Positions 42,701 to 57,697 of a stretch of 64,000 nt of DNA are shown here, piece by piece. The notes below the pieces were generated by a model that saw nothing but the letters and a program-made list of their open reading frames with translations, was not told the origin of the DNA and did not search any database. The position numbers and the translations under genes were made by a program. Each line of letters starts with the position of its first letter. Position 1 is the first letter of the stretch. Origin of the DNA: Cycas panzhihuaensis (taxonomy: Eukaryota; Cycadophyta); NCBI GenBank assembly GCA_023213395.1, contig CM041465.1, forward strand, positions 81,661,741-81,725,740. Reading direction: 5' to 3'.

Positions 42701-44775
42701 ACCAGGATGTGATTCCTCTAGATCACTAGGTAGTCCCACTCCCTCTTTACCCCATGGAGTCTCTTCTTTAGTACAACAACTTGTACCTGACTCTTAGTAT
42801 CTCCCTCTACTCCTTGTATCTCTCCTATAGTATAACGACCTGTACCTGACTCCTGGCATCTCCCTCTGCTCCTCGTGGCTAAGCCTCTAACCCTTATATC
42901 TACCCTTGCAGTGCATCCCTCTCTACCACCAACTAGTCCCACTATGGTTGTAGGCTATCTCAGGCATGTTGTAGCTAGATGACCCTCATCATATGGAGCT
43001 CCTAAGACTCTTTTGCCCATATATCCTAAGCTCGAGTCAAAGGGTCGAACACTGTTGTGTATGGACCTGTTGATTGAGGCCTCTTAGTCTCCAGGATGGG
43101 AGGTTTTCCCTCCTCGTAGACCTATAGAAACAACTCACAAACAACTACCTTTAGCAGCCTCACCATCTCGACACCACCTACCAAGCTATAAACACCATGT
43201 TTCAGTCTAAGATATGTATAAAATCATCTTATAGGCATCAAAGGAAGTAGTAAATGATCAAACAAAAGATAAATCTAGAATTAAGGGAGAGTCTTCATAA
43301 ATTATTAAATGAAAGATAAAGCTGGAATCAAGGGAGAGTCTCACCTCTTGGGATGCTTGACTCCTCTTGTAAGATCTTCTCCTCCACTGTTGCTCCTTCT
43401 GATGCCGCCTCAACCTCCTTAAATCTTAGCACTACTTCCTCACCTTCCTTGTGAGTTGCCAAGGTGTCTCCTAACTCTGCTCCCTCCGGGACCCTTCTAT
43501 CTACTATGGCTATTGTTGCCTCCACTATTGCCACCATAGCTACAAATGCCACTGGAAACCTATCGACAACTCCCTCTCATGTTGGCCCTACTAGCACTGC
43601 CTCTCCTCCTATTAGCCTTGCCCCATCACTTCCATCACCACCATCCTCATCTCTACCATCGTTAGGCTTATCTCCTAGCTCTCCTCCCTTCTCATTACTC
43701 TCCCATAGGATCACTCATTATGGGTCCATTGTGTAGTTTATAAGTATGAGGAGATCTAGTGATGTGGCTGCCATAAAATGTCTCACATGCACCTAGTCCT
43801 CAGTGCCTTTGAATTGGGTTTGTCATTGATAAACTGTGAGAGCTCTAACTGACATAAGACATGGCCCTCCTAGTGGAGCCACTCCTCTAAAGTAGTCAAA
43901 GAACCAATACTAGAGCAGTGTGCAATATGAGAAACCTCTCCTTCCAGCTGCTCTAATCTAGTCTATATATACCATGATGTTAGTTGCTATCAAAGTAGCC
44001 CAATCAAATATCTCCCTAGCCTTGCACCATCGAATGATGTTCATCTAGCCTCCAGGTATATCTCTATAATTTTATTTTTGGGATATTTGGAACAGAATAG
44101 CCAGTGTAATGAGTTTCCTCATATAAGGAACTCTAGATAGAACTAATGCATGTACTAATACTCCTTTGCAATTCCATAGACTCCTCTAAGTAAAGAATCT
44201 GGCCACCTCCCAATGAGTAGCATCTATACTAGGTAGAGTACCTAAAGAAGTTGATGTGCCTCTAATCGGCACCTCTAATATCCTCCTGTTATCTCTTAGT
44301 GTGATGGAGATATCTCCCACCTACAAGAGATGGAATACATATCTTCTCCTATCCCAATGAGACACAATATTCACCATTAGTCTTTGATTGGATGTATACT
44401 GTGACATCCTAATCACCTTCAGTGGCTCGCAATGCCGCAAGGTATTCCTCTCATGTCGAGTCATCATCTCTATGAAACTTATCATCGCCATGCCGATGTT
44501 CTCATGATTATCAACTATAAGAATTACCTGTAAACCATAAACCACTGACTAGTGAGTCATCCAAACCTCATTGCCATGCCTCATCCCACCTCTAAATGGT
44601 TTGAGCCATCTCAAACTAGGCAAATCCATCCAGTCTAACTAGTTTTTTTTCCTTTCTTCCTCCTCCTGGTCTCTCCCTATGTCAATATTTGTAGTACCAT
44701 AGATATCAATGCAAGCCTCATTAAGAGTTTCTAGACCCTCAGTAACCTCATTGTAAACATTGTGGCACTATGAAA
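42700..44775 (-). pseudogene. Antisense plant-mobile-domain-like frame in T1
   Basis: On the minus strand, opposite to gag-pol, a decayed frame runs from about 44775 to about 42700. The 44545-44321 stretch has IEMMTRHERNTLRHCEPLKV and VSHWDRRRYVFHLL, directly followed, after one stop, by VGDISITLRDNRRILEVPIR and then HWEVARFF. The pattern F-H-L-x-x-G-[ED]-x-x-[IV]-T-L-x-D-x-x-x-[IL]-L-x-[LV]-P-I-x-G is that of the plant mobile domain (PMD) found in MAIN-like host proteins and transposable elements. Upstream is an acidic RDQEEEERKK segment. The C-terminal part has two copies of a 20-residue repeat (42771-42890). Antisense extra frames near the 3' end are reported in Tat-lineage elements such as Grande. 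Several stops make it a pseudogene; the domain assignment is from memory. Confidence 0.6.
42771..42890. repeat. 60-bp tandem repeat, two copies
   Basis: GTACAACAACTTGTACCTGA at 42771 and the related TATAACGACCTGTACCTGAC at 42831 start two 60-bp units, each followed by TATCTCCCTCT-like blocks. The period is a multiple of three (20 codons). On the minus strand it falls in the open frame 42942-42718, so the repeat keeps the frame. Confidence 0.75.
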
Positions 44776-45765
44776 AATGTCATGGGGATATGGGTACCCC
44801 CCCAAAAAGGGAGGGTGTCCCTAAAAACCCCCATAACAATTTTCTGATTGGGCCTAACTTGGTCAACTGGGACCAGGGCTACCTAATGCTCTAGTCCTCC
44901 CCCTCCCTAGGCCTCAAATGAGCTCCAGGAGGTCCTTATGGCCCGTACGAGGCCCAAATTTGTAGAAAAGGCACTAAATTAAAATTCTCAAATGAAAAGC
45001 TTAGGGAAAGATCCACTCACTAGATCTGGTCTGATCGCCAGCATATCATCATCCTAGTTTTAATGGATGTCTCCTTGTCATGATCCTATGGTTAGATCTC
45101 CTAGTGTGTACCTGTAAAGGGTAGCGAAGACTCGTTGCTCACATAGAAGGGCTCAAGATCATATGAGAGGCCTATAAAAAAGAGTTCAATTCTCACCCCC
45201 TCATACCTTTTATTCACGAGGCCTCTCGAGGTGCCACCTTCATTTTCTTTAACTTAACAACCCTCAGGACTAGCTTTTCATCCCCATTCTCTTTGTCTTC
45301 AGGGTCCAACCTCTGTTTTGCTCCTACAGCTTCCTTTTTACCTCTTTTTCATGTATTTATGACACACTCCTCTAGGCTACTAGAGGTTTAGTCATCTTGA
45401 CTTTTGTGCCTCTCTAAAACATACTCATGTTTATACTCCTTCAACTCATTCCAGTGTCCTAAATCTCTTTTTTCCATCTGTTGGAGCCCCCTAGGCTCTA
45501 GGTGAGAGATCCTCCTTCTTATAGGCCCTAATTTGCCCTATCATTTCCCTAGGAACATTCAAAGAGCATGTTTTAGCATCCATTCTTACCTCCTCTGTTG
45601 GGTTGGCCCTCTGCAAGCCTAATAACCTATCCCCAAGGCTCTCCTATCCTTTCACATATAATATATTCAGTTGTTATGATCTATCATAGCCTTGTTGCTA
45701 CCCTTTTCTATACCTTAATAGTGTTGTCACCAGTCCTTTTGTGATTTGATATAAATTCCCCTCTT
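44776..45765. other. T1 extra region between the antisense frame and the second RNase H
   Basis: Nothing recognisable is coded here. By position it could carry the promoter and leader of the antisense frame, and the upstream part of the sense frame that ends in the second RNase H. No TATA box is convincing. Confidence 0.35.
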
Positions 45766-46210
45766 TTTTCTATGGTTCTACTTATTTTCATTGATGGTAG
45801 TAGTCGTAATAACCTCGAGCCTTCTGTAACCGTGTGGATCCTCTGTGATCCCTCTAGAGATGACTACATGTGTTCCAGAGTCTACTTACCCGAGGGTATA
45901 AATAATGAGACTGAATACACAATTTCTATCAAAGATCTCATTTATACACTCCACTTTTACGATGGCCCCATTATCCTCCATTGTGACTCTTAGATCATTG
46001 TGTCACAACTAACCCAAGTTTAGTAGGTTTGTTGCCCATGATTGAGGTCCCTTGCATTAACTACCAATTTGTTGTTATCCCTCTTCTCCTCCATGGATAT
46101 TTAGCTCATCCCCTGAGATCTAAATGCTAAGGTGGATGGTCTCATCTTTTGCATCCTCGAGTGTCATCTCCTCCTCCTAGATGACCTGTCCTAGGAGACC
46201 TACTAGGTTG
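45766..46210 (+). pseudogene. Second RNase H domain (archaeal-like type) at the 3' end of T1
   Basis: An open frame at 45772-45993 starts LLIFIDGSSRNNLEPSVTVW (first Asp), then RVYLPEGINNETEYTISIKD (catalytic Glu in N-N-E-x-E-Y) and GPIILHCDS (third Asp). After one stop the frame goes on with IIVSQLTQV, and further down NAKVDGL carries the fourth Asp. This D-E-D-D set with D-G-S-S, N-N-E-x-E-Y and C-D-S is the pattern of the archaeal-like RNase HI acquired by Tat-lineage elements in addition to the gypsy RNase H. It would degrade RNA in RNA-DNA hybrids. Its place more than 4 kb beyond integrase, just before the 3' LTR, is unusual as far as I know. Confidence 0.75.
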
Positions 46211-46677
46211 AATCATTATATAAACTTTTTGATCACCATCCATTCTTTATTATGACTATTCTCACACCTCTAAAAGCATTCCACTAATGAGGTTGAACTA
46301 TAGTGACCATAGGTTTGTTTCTTTGTCCTTTTATTGTACCATTTGTGGTACGACCCTTCATATATTTACACCTCTTATTCATAGATTTCCAACTTACATT
46401 CTTATGTCCTTTATTTATGTTTATATTTTACATGGCATTTATAGTATATGTATGTGATGGGGGCAACCCTGCCATCCCTTTGTTCCTTCATACTACACTA
46501 TTAGACAACATATGGGTAACCCCCACATCACTTCATCTACACTTCTGTCGATGTGATCCATCATACCATTCGCCACTTCCCTTGGATGAAGACACACTTG
46601 CATAGGTAGACACTACTGACTCTTTTTTTGTTAATAGCATTCACCATCGTTAGATACTTCCAAGTGATGAGGTTTTG

Positions 46678-46692
46678 CTACCAAGGAGGCAG
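46678..46692 (+). promoter_or_regulatory. Candidate T1 polypurine tract
   Basis: The purine-rich AAGGAGGCAG directly precedes the 3' LTR start TGTTTCC at 46693. It is short and has one C, so it is probably decayed. Confidence 0.5.
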
Positions 46693-49100
46693 TGTTTCCT
46701 AGATACCAGGAATGGATAGGAATGACATCTCTCAGGTAAGCATAGGTATACATCTCTACCTCTTGCCTTGTTCACTTTTATGGTATGATGATATGTGTTT
46801 ATAGTCCTAGTGGTGTGTTGTGATTATATAGATTGTTTCAATGCTCACTTTTCTTACCTACTTCTTGCCTGTGACTGTGATCCAACTTATGAAAACTCGG
46901 GACCATGGTCCTATGGCATCACATAGCTCCTAAAGATGCTTCCCCTAGAGTTTGTAGGTGCTCATGGGCTTCTCCATCCCACCTTAACTCACTCGTAGCT
47001 TGTTGTATGACCCCCTAAAGAAGGTTTTGACTTGTCTACTTATTAACATACTTTTATATCATTATTGGGGCTTAATTTTCACCCTTTTTACATAGTTGGG
47101 GAAGCTCCACCACTGCCTAAAGCCCCTAAACAGACTTATTAATCCACCAAATCCCACTTTTGCACCTCAGGACTGATCTTTTGGGGACTCCCTAGGTCTC
47201 TTTTTTATTTTTTCTTTTGTTTTCTTTACACATCATCAATCTTCGTGGTACCATATCAATAATTGTGGTGTTGCGAAGTTTATCGTGGGGTGACTACTCA
47301 TTAATTTCTACAATAAAAAAATAGCTAGATTCATATTTATTACAAATATGACATGGAAAAAGGTCTCTTCCCACATAAAATAAACCCTAATTCCTTTGAA
47401 AACCTAATTGGGACATAAAAATAAAATTTATAATCACTCTTATCCTCTCTTGATCAAAAAATACTCTCTTCTCCCTCTTTGCTCTACTCAAGCTTTGACA
47501 AGGCAAAAACCCTAACCTACAGGTCTGAATGAGGGATTCACCAATAAAATAAAATTCTTATAAGGCTCATCAAGGCAACAACAATCAATCTTTTGAGGTT
47601 CAAGGTCCTTTCTCCTCTCAAAAGAGGCCTTCTCCACTGAAGAAGCAAGGTTTTAGATTCTTGCATCTTTGTGCTTGAGGAAACATCATAGTTTATATGA
47701 TTTTCATGGATGAAAGCATGTTCTTTTCTACTGTTCTTTCTTGAGCACACTTAATTTGTTGGCTGTACTTTCTAGCACATATTTTGCTCTATTTTTGGTA
47801 TATAAAGGGAGGTAAAACCTCCTCTTTTCCCCCTGGCTGGCATCATGTAACCATTGGGTTCCTACTAGGTAATAGTTAAACAGGTTTGGGACATTCTTGA
47901 GAAGAGAAACATGAGTGAACGACAAGAGTTTTGACTCCTAACATTACATCCTCAAGGGAAACCCCCTACTTCTTAAGGTTTCTCCACACTTTACCCACCA
48001 CATAAGCTAGATCATCCCATAGGATACAATCTTTTTTATATTTGTAGCCTTTGAAACACTTCCAATGTTTGCATTAGTTTGTACATACCCTACTTACCAG
48101 TAGCCCTCATAGATCTACTCTTCCTTTTACAATATTTATAGCTCTTATATGTTTGCATCTCTTGCCACATTTATAATTCTTATAACATTCACAACTTTTG
48201 TAGTATTTACACCTTTTGCAACATTTACAATTTTTGTAAACTTTTGATTCTATACTACTTGAATCTTTACTTTTTACTTAGCTCATCTATGTAGTACCTA
48301 TACATCTAGAAGGTCTCACTTAAAAGAGCTAGCCATTATAAGGCTACCTTACTCATTTTCTCCTTATTTCTCTTTTGGTTGTATGAAGGTATTGGTTTGT
48401 AAAAGGAAAATAGTATACTAACTGTCACTCTCCTTTCCTTTTATTATTAAGAGTAAATCTTTGTCACCTAGGTGGGACACACACCTACATACGTATATGT
48501 ACACATATATTGTTTGCTTGTAAACATTTGCAAGTATTTCCCCATAGCATAAGGTTGGTTGGTCCCTTTACGCAAGCAACCTGTAATATAACAAGATGTG
48601 TTATTTCCTTTTCTTTTGGCTTGTTTCTTAAGGTTATACCATTTTGTTTCGATTCAACCTTTTATTTTGTTATCAAACAACTTAGGGGATGGTAAGTTAG
48701 CCCTGCCTAGAGGACAAGGGAAAGGTAAGAAAGCCTATTTTCCTCCATCTTCAACAACTCTCACGGCAACTACGATAACTAAAACAACTTGTGGAAGCGT
48801 GGAGCGAGGAGAGACAGTGAAGAGGTAAGCAATCACGACATCAATTGTTGCATCCGAGTGCACATTTTCTATACACCTACTCTCTCTTCCTCTTACGTTA
48901 CTCTCTTTATCCCCTTAGCTTACTCTGAAAAAGAAAAGAAAGGAAAAGATTCAAAATTTCCTATATTTTCTTAGAAGGGTCTTTCTTATATTTCATTGCT
49001 TAAAGGGGGGTAAAACAAGGTTGTATGGTCATATTGCATGCATATATGGGATGCTCATGACTCCTTGTTTCCCAAAATTAAACAAATCCTCCTCTTATCA
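46693..49100 (+). repeat. T1 3' LTR
   Basis: It matches 32118-34539 over its whole length, with the shared start TGTTTCC.AG.TACCAG and the last shared bases CTTATCA. The two LTRs differ at many positions by eye, more than the LTRs of E, so T1 is older. The degenerate TTTGCAACATTTA array is at about 48040-48245. Confidence 0.85.
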
Positions 49101-54242
<5,142 letters not shown>

Positions 54243-54254
54243 GCTTTGATACTA
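54243..54254 (-). promoter_or_regulatory. Candidate primer-binding site (minus strand)
   Basis: On the minus strand it reads TAGTATCAAAGC, two changes from the iMet-type TGGTATCAGAGC. It lies 2 bp from the candidate LTR end, the same spacing as at 57684-57698. Confidence 0.45.
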
Positions 54255-54256
54255 AG

Positions 54257-54555
54257 TGAAGGGAAATGTGGTAGTTTGAACAAGCTTCCATAGAGGTTCA
54301 AGTCAGTCAAAGTATACACAAAAAGAGATAGTTAATGTAAAGAGGTTAAATTGATTAATCCTCTAAAATAAACATCAAAACATTTTATTTATAAACTTAT
54401 ATGCTATCGTATCAGCATCGCCTCATATATACATGTATTTATAAATATGTGAGGGGCATGAGATAATCTAAAAAGTTAATCATGTAAGGAGACATTTGAC
54501 ACCTTGTATGATCAACTCACGTGGTGTGAATAAATATGACATTGTTACCCTTACA
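54257..54555 (-). repeat. Candidate small LTR (minus strand)
   Basis: On the minus strand it begins TGTAAGGGTAACAATGTCAT at 54555 and ends in CCTTCA at 54257, just before the primer-binding-like site. It is about 300 bp long. No second copy is seen in the window, so it is supported only by its TG..CA ends and the primer site. Confidence 0.4.
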
Positions 54556-55198
54556 ATGTATTAACTTACTAACATCACTTTAATATTGCAAATGTATACT
54601 AGATTTACAAAAAAAATTAAGTTGAATTAATGAAATCAACATCAATCCTTATATTGCTAGAGACTAACTTATTAGGAAGTTTTACCTAAACATACCAAAA
54701 TGTTTAACAATAGCATATAAAATTTTTTGGCATTACAATGAAAGATTGAGACATTCAATCCATACTAATTTCTACCATTAAATTATTTTCAATGTAACCT
54801 TTTTATCTTCTTGCTAATTTTAAAAATATTTATTATAACTTCAAATATTATATGTATGCTTCTTATTATACTTTTGCCTTGACTGTGAAAAAGGGCAAAT
54901 ACATAATAATAAAACAAAGTCATGGTGTAATTATAGACCCGATCTAAAGAATCATACTGTAAAAATTAATGCCGTTTTCCCCCATCAAAGTTAAAAGAAC
55001 CTAAAGATTCCTAATTTTTGCAAAAGTAAAATTTTGATGTGTTATAGTTAGTTATATAAGAAGAAAAAGGACTTAATGAAAATAACTTGGTTCGGGTCCT
55101 AGCTCACAGGAAGATATTTAAGAATAAATATATGTAAATAATTATTATTAATCTCGGTTGACGATGATATTACTATCATTAAAGAGCGATTGCGATCT

Positions 55199-55225
55199 GA
55201 TGTAGTCTTCGTTAAAGACTACATC
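55199..55225. repeat. Perfect 11-bp inverted repeat upstream of the GLP gene
   Basis: GATGTAGTCTT (55199-55209) and AAGACTACATC (55215-55225) are exact reverse complements with a 5-base loop. It ends directly before the two 37/38-bp tandem repeats and 123 bp before the GLP start codon. It could be a DNA-binding palindrome or a hairpin in the leader. Confidence 0.85.
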
Positions 55226-55226
55226 T

Positions 55227-55301
55227 GCAATAGTCTCACCGTAACTCCAATTCGGCTTCAGTTGCAATAGTCTCACCGTAACTCCCAATTCGGCTTCAGC
55301 T
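55227..55301. repeat. 37/38-bp tandem repeat, two copies, upstream of GLP
   Basis: Unit 1 (55227-55263) and unit 2 (55264-55301) share GCAATAGTCTCACCGTAACT and AATTCGGCTTCAG. They differ by one inserted C and one T/C change. A third, short, imperfect start (GCACCAGTCT) follows at 55302. It lies within 50-120 bp of the start codon, in the promoter or leader. Confidence 0.9.
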
Positions 55302-55347
55302 GCACCAGTCTACTCACAATTCAGGACTGCTCTGCACTCGTATCACC

Positions 55348-56018
55348 ATGTCCTCCATTCTCATTCCTGTAATTGTAATTGTGATGGCCATGGGACAGTC
55401 GGCAAGAGCTGCGGATCCAGACCCTCTGCAGGACTTCTCCGTGGCGGATAACAACTCAAAGATATTTCTAAACGGGGTGACATCAATCGATCCCAAGACC
55501 GCCACAGCGCAGCATTTCAAGACGTCTGTACTGGCGACAGCGGGGAACACAAACAACGGATGGGAGTGAGCGTGAAGCTAACATCAACTGCAGTGTTACC
55601 GGGGGTCAACACGCAGGGACTGGTACTCGCTCCCACTGATTTGGCAAAGGACGGAATCGTTCCTCCGCATAACCATCCAAGAGCCTCTGAGCTTGTATTC
55701 GTGCTGCACGGAACCATCGTTGTGGGCTTTGTCGACACAAATCAAACGCTCTTTTCTGTAACTCTCCAACCGGGAGATGTGTTCGTCTTCCCGAGAGGGC
55801 TCGTGCATTTTCTTCAGAACGTCGGCCCTACGCCTGCTACAACCATTTCTGGCCTCAACAGCCAGAATCCCGGAACTTCTCTTCTTCCCGCCACTCTCTT
55901 TGCTTCCGTCCCTCCCATTCCTTCCGCCGTCTTCCAAAAGTCTTTCCAGATCAATGACCAGCAATTCGCCAATATTTGCAACGATGTTCTCAATATTCTC
56001 AAGACTCTCGCCGGATAA
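55348..56018 (+). pseudogene. Germin-like protein (GLP), one-base frameshift
   Basis: GLPs are secreted cupin proteins of the plant cell wall that bind a metal (usually Mn) and may act as superoxide dismutase or oxalate oxidase; which applies cannot be told here. The first part (55348-55569) has a signal peptide of about 21 residues (hydrophobic ILIPVIVIVMAM, cleavage near ARA-ADPDPL), the standard mature start ADPDPLQDF, and KTATAQHFKTS and GNTNN. A one-base loss near 55558-55560 ends the frame; the rest (55560-56018, 152 codons) has germin box 1 GIVPPHNHPRASELVFVLHG (ligands His, His, Glu), an N-Q-T glycosylation site, and germin box 2 GDVFVFPRGLVHFLQNVG (ligand His), then FNSQNPGT-like LNSQNPGTSLL. 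The two cysteines normally present in the N-terminal part are both serine (DFSVAD; GVTSIDP). No intron is seen. Total length of about 222 residues is normal. The frameshift may be a true pseudogene mutation or a sequencing error. The coding part is clearly richer in GC than its flanks. Confidence 0.92.
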
Positions 56019-56339
56019 CCAAGCTCTGCTACATCTCTATTCTTCTTCTTTTTCGTGTCTTTATCATATTCAGCAACTGGAGATCATATCATCTTTGTCG
56101 TGTCATTAATCTTTGTAGTAAAATAAGCGAGTGGTGGAGTATCGGTTTTGCCATCCACCCATTTGTTTGGAGTCTCTACACAGTTCGTCTCCGTATTCTC
56201 GTGTCTTAGCTCTCTTATTCTAATTAAAAAAATATTCTATCGGTGTGTTGTACCAGCTCTCCTTTACACATTGCAATGCATTATAGAAGTTACAAAGAAG
56301 AATTGGTATATTATGTTCCACTTTCATTGATAACTTGTT

Positions 56340-56345
56340 AATAAA
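56340..56345 (+). terminator. Candidate poly(A) signal of GLP
   Basis: AATAAA lies about 320 bp after the stop codon, in an AT-rich stretch. Distance is longer than usual for plants, so another weaker signal may be used. Confidence 0.35.
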
Positions 56346-56439
56346 ACAATTAAATATATATAGTTCTGTAATACAACTGAGGCGCAGCAGATAATAGACT
56401 AAATTTTGATGTTACGAAGTTAAAAATATTTTGAAAGCT

Positions 56440-57683
56440 CTCATATCTAAATTGAGATAGACCCACAAAGGGGATGCCTGTTCAAAGAATTTGATTTTAC
56501 AAAAAATTAAAAAAAAAAAATTTAAAAACGTAAAAAAATAGCTAAAAATCTGAAAAATTAGATTTTTAGGGGCTTTGGAGGTTGGATCTCTTTGTATAGA
56601 CCATCAAATGAGACAACATTTTATAGGTAACAGGGTGTCTTGGACAGCCAAGCGCTAGTAAAATTTTACAGTGAACCGTTGCTTCTGCATTGAGAACGAG
56701 CTTACAGATCGAATGGAGGCCAAACTAGAGTAACAATCGATCCGAATGATATATCTTGCTATATAATCAACGAAATCATGAACCGTCTCTTTCACTGGAT
56801 TGCTAGCTCAGCAAAGATCACAACGAGTGGTCACTTGCTATGGTTTTGAGTGGTAAATCTGTTGCATAAGTTTGCCAAAGCGAGGATCAAGTCGCAAAAA
56901 AAAAAAAGAAAAATGGAAAACGTGAAAATAAGAAATAATATGAAAAATTTTTAATAAATAAACTTTATAGAATGTAAAATTTGAGATTTAAATATGAATA
57001 ATCAAACTAATGTTTTGTAGATGCGCTGTAGCTGCCTAAGATCTGAAGAAAATAGTAAAATAGACAATAAAAGCTATAATATAACTTCTCCAAGAGGTTT
57101 TTTAGGCTGAATATACACAAAAAAATTATAGATTTGAAAAGAAAACTTGAAACAATTGGTAAATATATGTTAAAGAATATAGATCTGAAGTAAAAATTAT
57201 AGATCTTGAAGAAAAACCGTATAAATCTTGCATGCAACTGATCTCCTTTACAGATATGTGAAAAATATTAGATAAAATAGACAAATAAATTTGAAAGATC
57301 ATCAAATATTTGATAAAAACTGTAGATCTGAAAAAAATATAACTCAAATATGAGAAAACTTTGAATAAAATATAGTTTGCTACTGAAATAATTATGAAAT
57401 ATAAGATAAAATGTGTAGAAATGAAAAAATATGGCTCAAATCTAAGAAAAAACTTGAGCAGATATGGCTTGCTGCTGAAATCTTGCGTAGATCTGCACAA
57501 ATCTGAAAATAAACCTAAAAAATATTTGTTATATCACCAATATAACTCAATAATGATCAAAACTTACTCAAAAACTTGCAGAAAAATGAATGTAACCGAA
57601 TATTTGTTACTATGAACAAATCTGCTTCAAAATACCAATAACCTTCCTCCTTCAAGAAAACTTCAATAATAGATTATGAACCT
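56440..57683 (-). mobile_element. Leader of a minus-strand LTR element
   Basis: Below the primer-binding site at 57684 the minus strand runs into a long leader without a clear gag frame. It contains an irregular array of AGATCTGAA-like words (about 57030-57510) and a less AT-rich part at 56590-56900. It ends somewhere before the GLP 3' region. No pol domain is found, so the element is truncated. Confidence 0.5.
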
Positions 57684-57695
57684 GCTCTGATACCA
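57684..57695 (-). promoter_or_regulatory. Primer-binding site, tRNA-iMet type (minus strand)
   Basis: The minus strand reads TGGTATCAGAGC, an exact match to the usual plant iMet primer site. It begins 2 bp after the end of the LTR at 57698. Confidence 0.85.
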
Positions 57696-57697
57696 AA

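Larger units (their letters stand above)
32118..49100 (+). mobile_element. T1: 17-kb Tat/Ogre-type Ty3/gypsy element with extra 3' region
   Basis: T1 has LTRs at 32118-34539 and 46693-49100, a leader with ORF1-like frame, proline-rich region and gag, protease, a conserved linker, RT, gypsy RNase H and integrase up to 41685. A 5-kb extra region (41686-46690) follows before the polypurine tract. The extra region holds an antisense plant-mobile-domain-like frame and a second RNase H. Extra frames of this kind are known in Tat-lineage elements (Ogre, Grande, Retand). All frames are broken and the RT active site is lost. No target-site duplication is seen: GGCATG precedes it and AGGAG follows it, and the copia sequence of H does not resume on the right. 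Confidence 0.88.

Noticed and set aside
43464-43736. Plus-strand Ser/Pro/Thr-rich frame of 90 codons
   Set aside because: It is opposite to the antisense plant-mobile-domain-like frame; composition reflects CT-rich DNA.
46303-46605. Plus-strand hydrophobic frame of 100 codons after the second RNase H
   Set aside because: Very hydrophobic and pyrimidine-rich DNA next to the LTR; tempting as an envelope-like membrane protein, but there is no signal peptide, cleavage site or similarity to support it.
55596-55964. Minus-strand frame of 122 codons over GLP
   Set aside because: Antisense shadow of the well-supported GLP second part.
57007-57500. Minus-strand Phe/Tyr/Ile-rich frames resembling membrane proteins
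   Set aside because: They come from the AT-rich irregular repeat in the leader; composition alone explains the hydrophobic residues.
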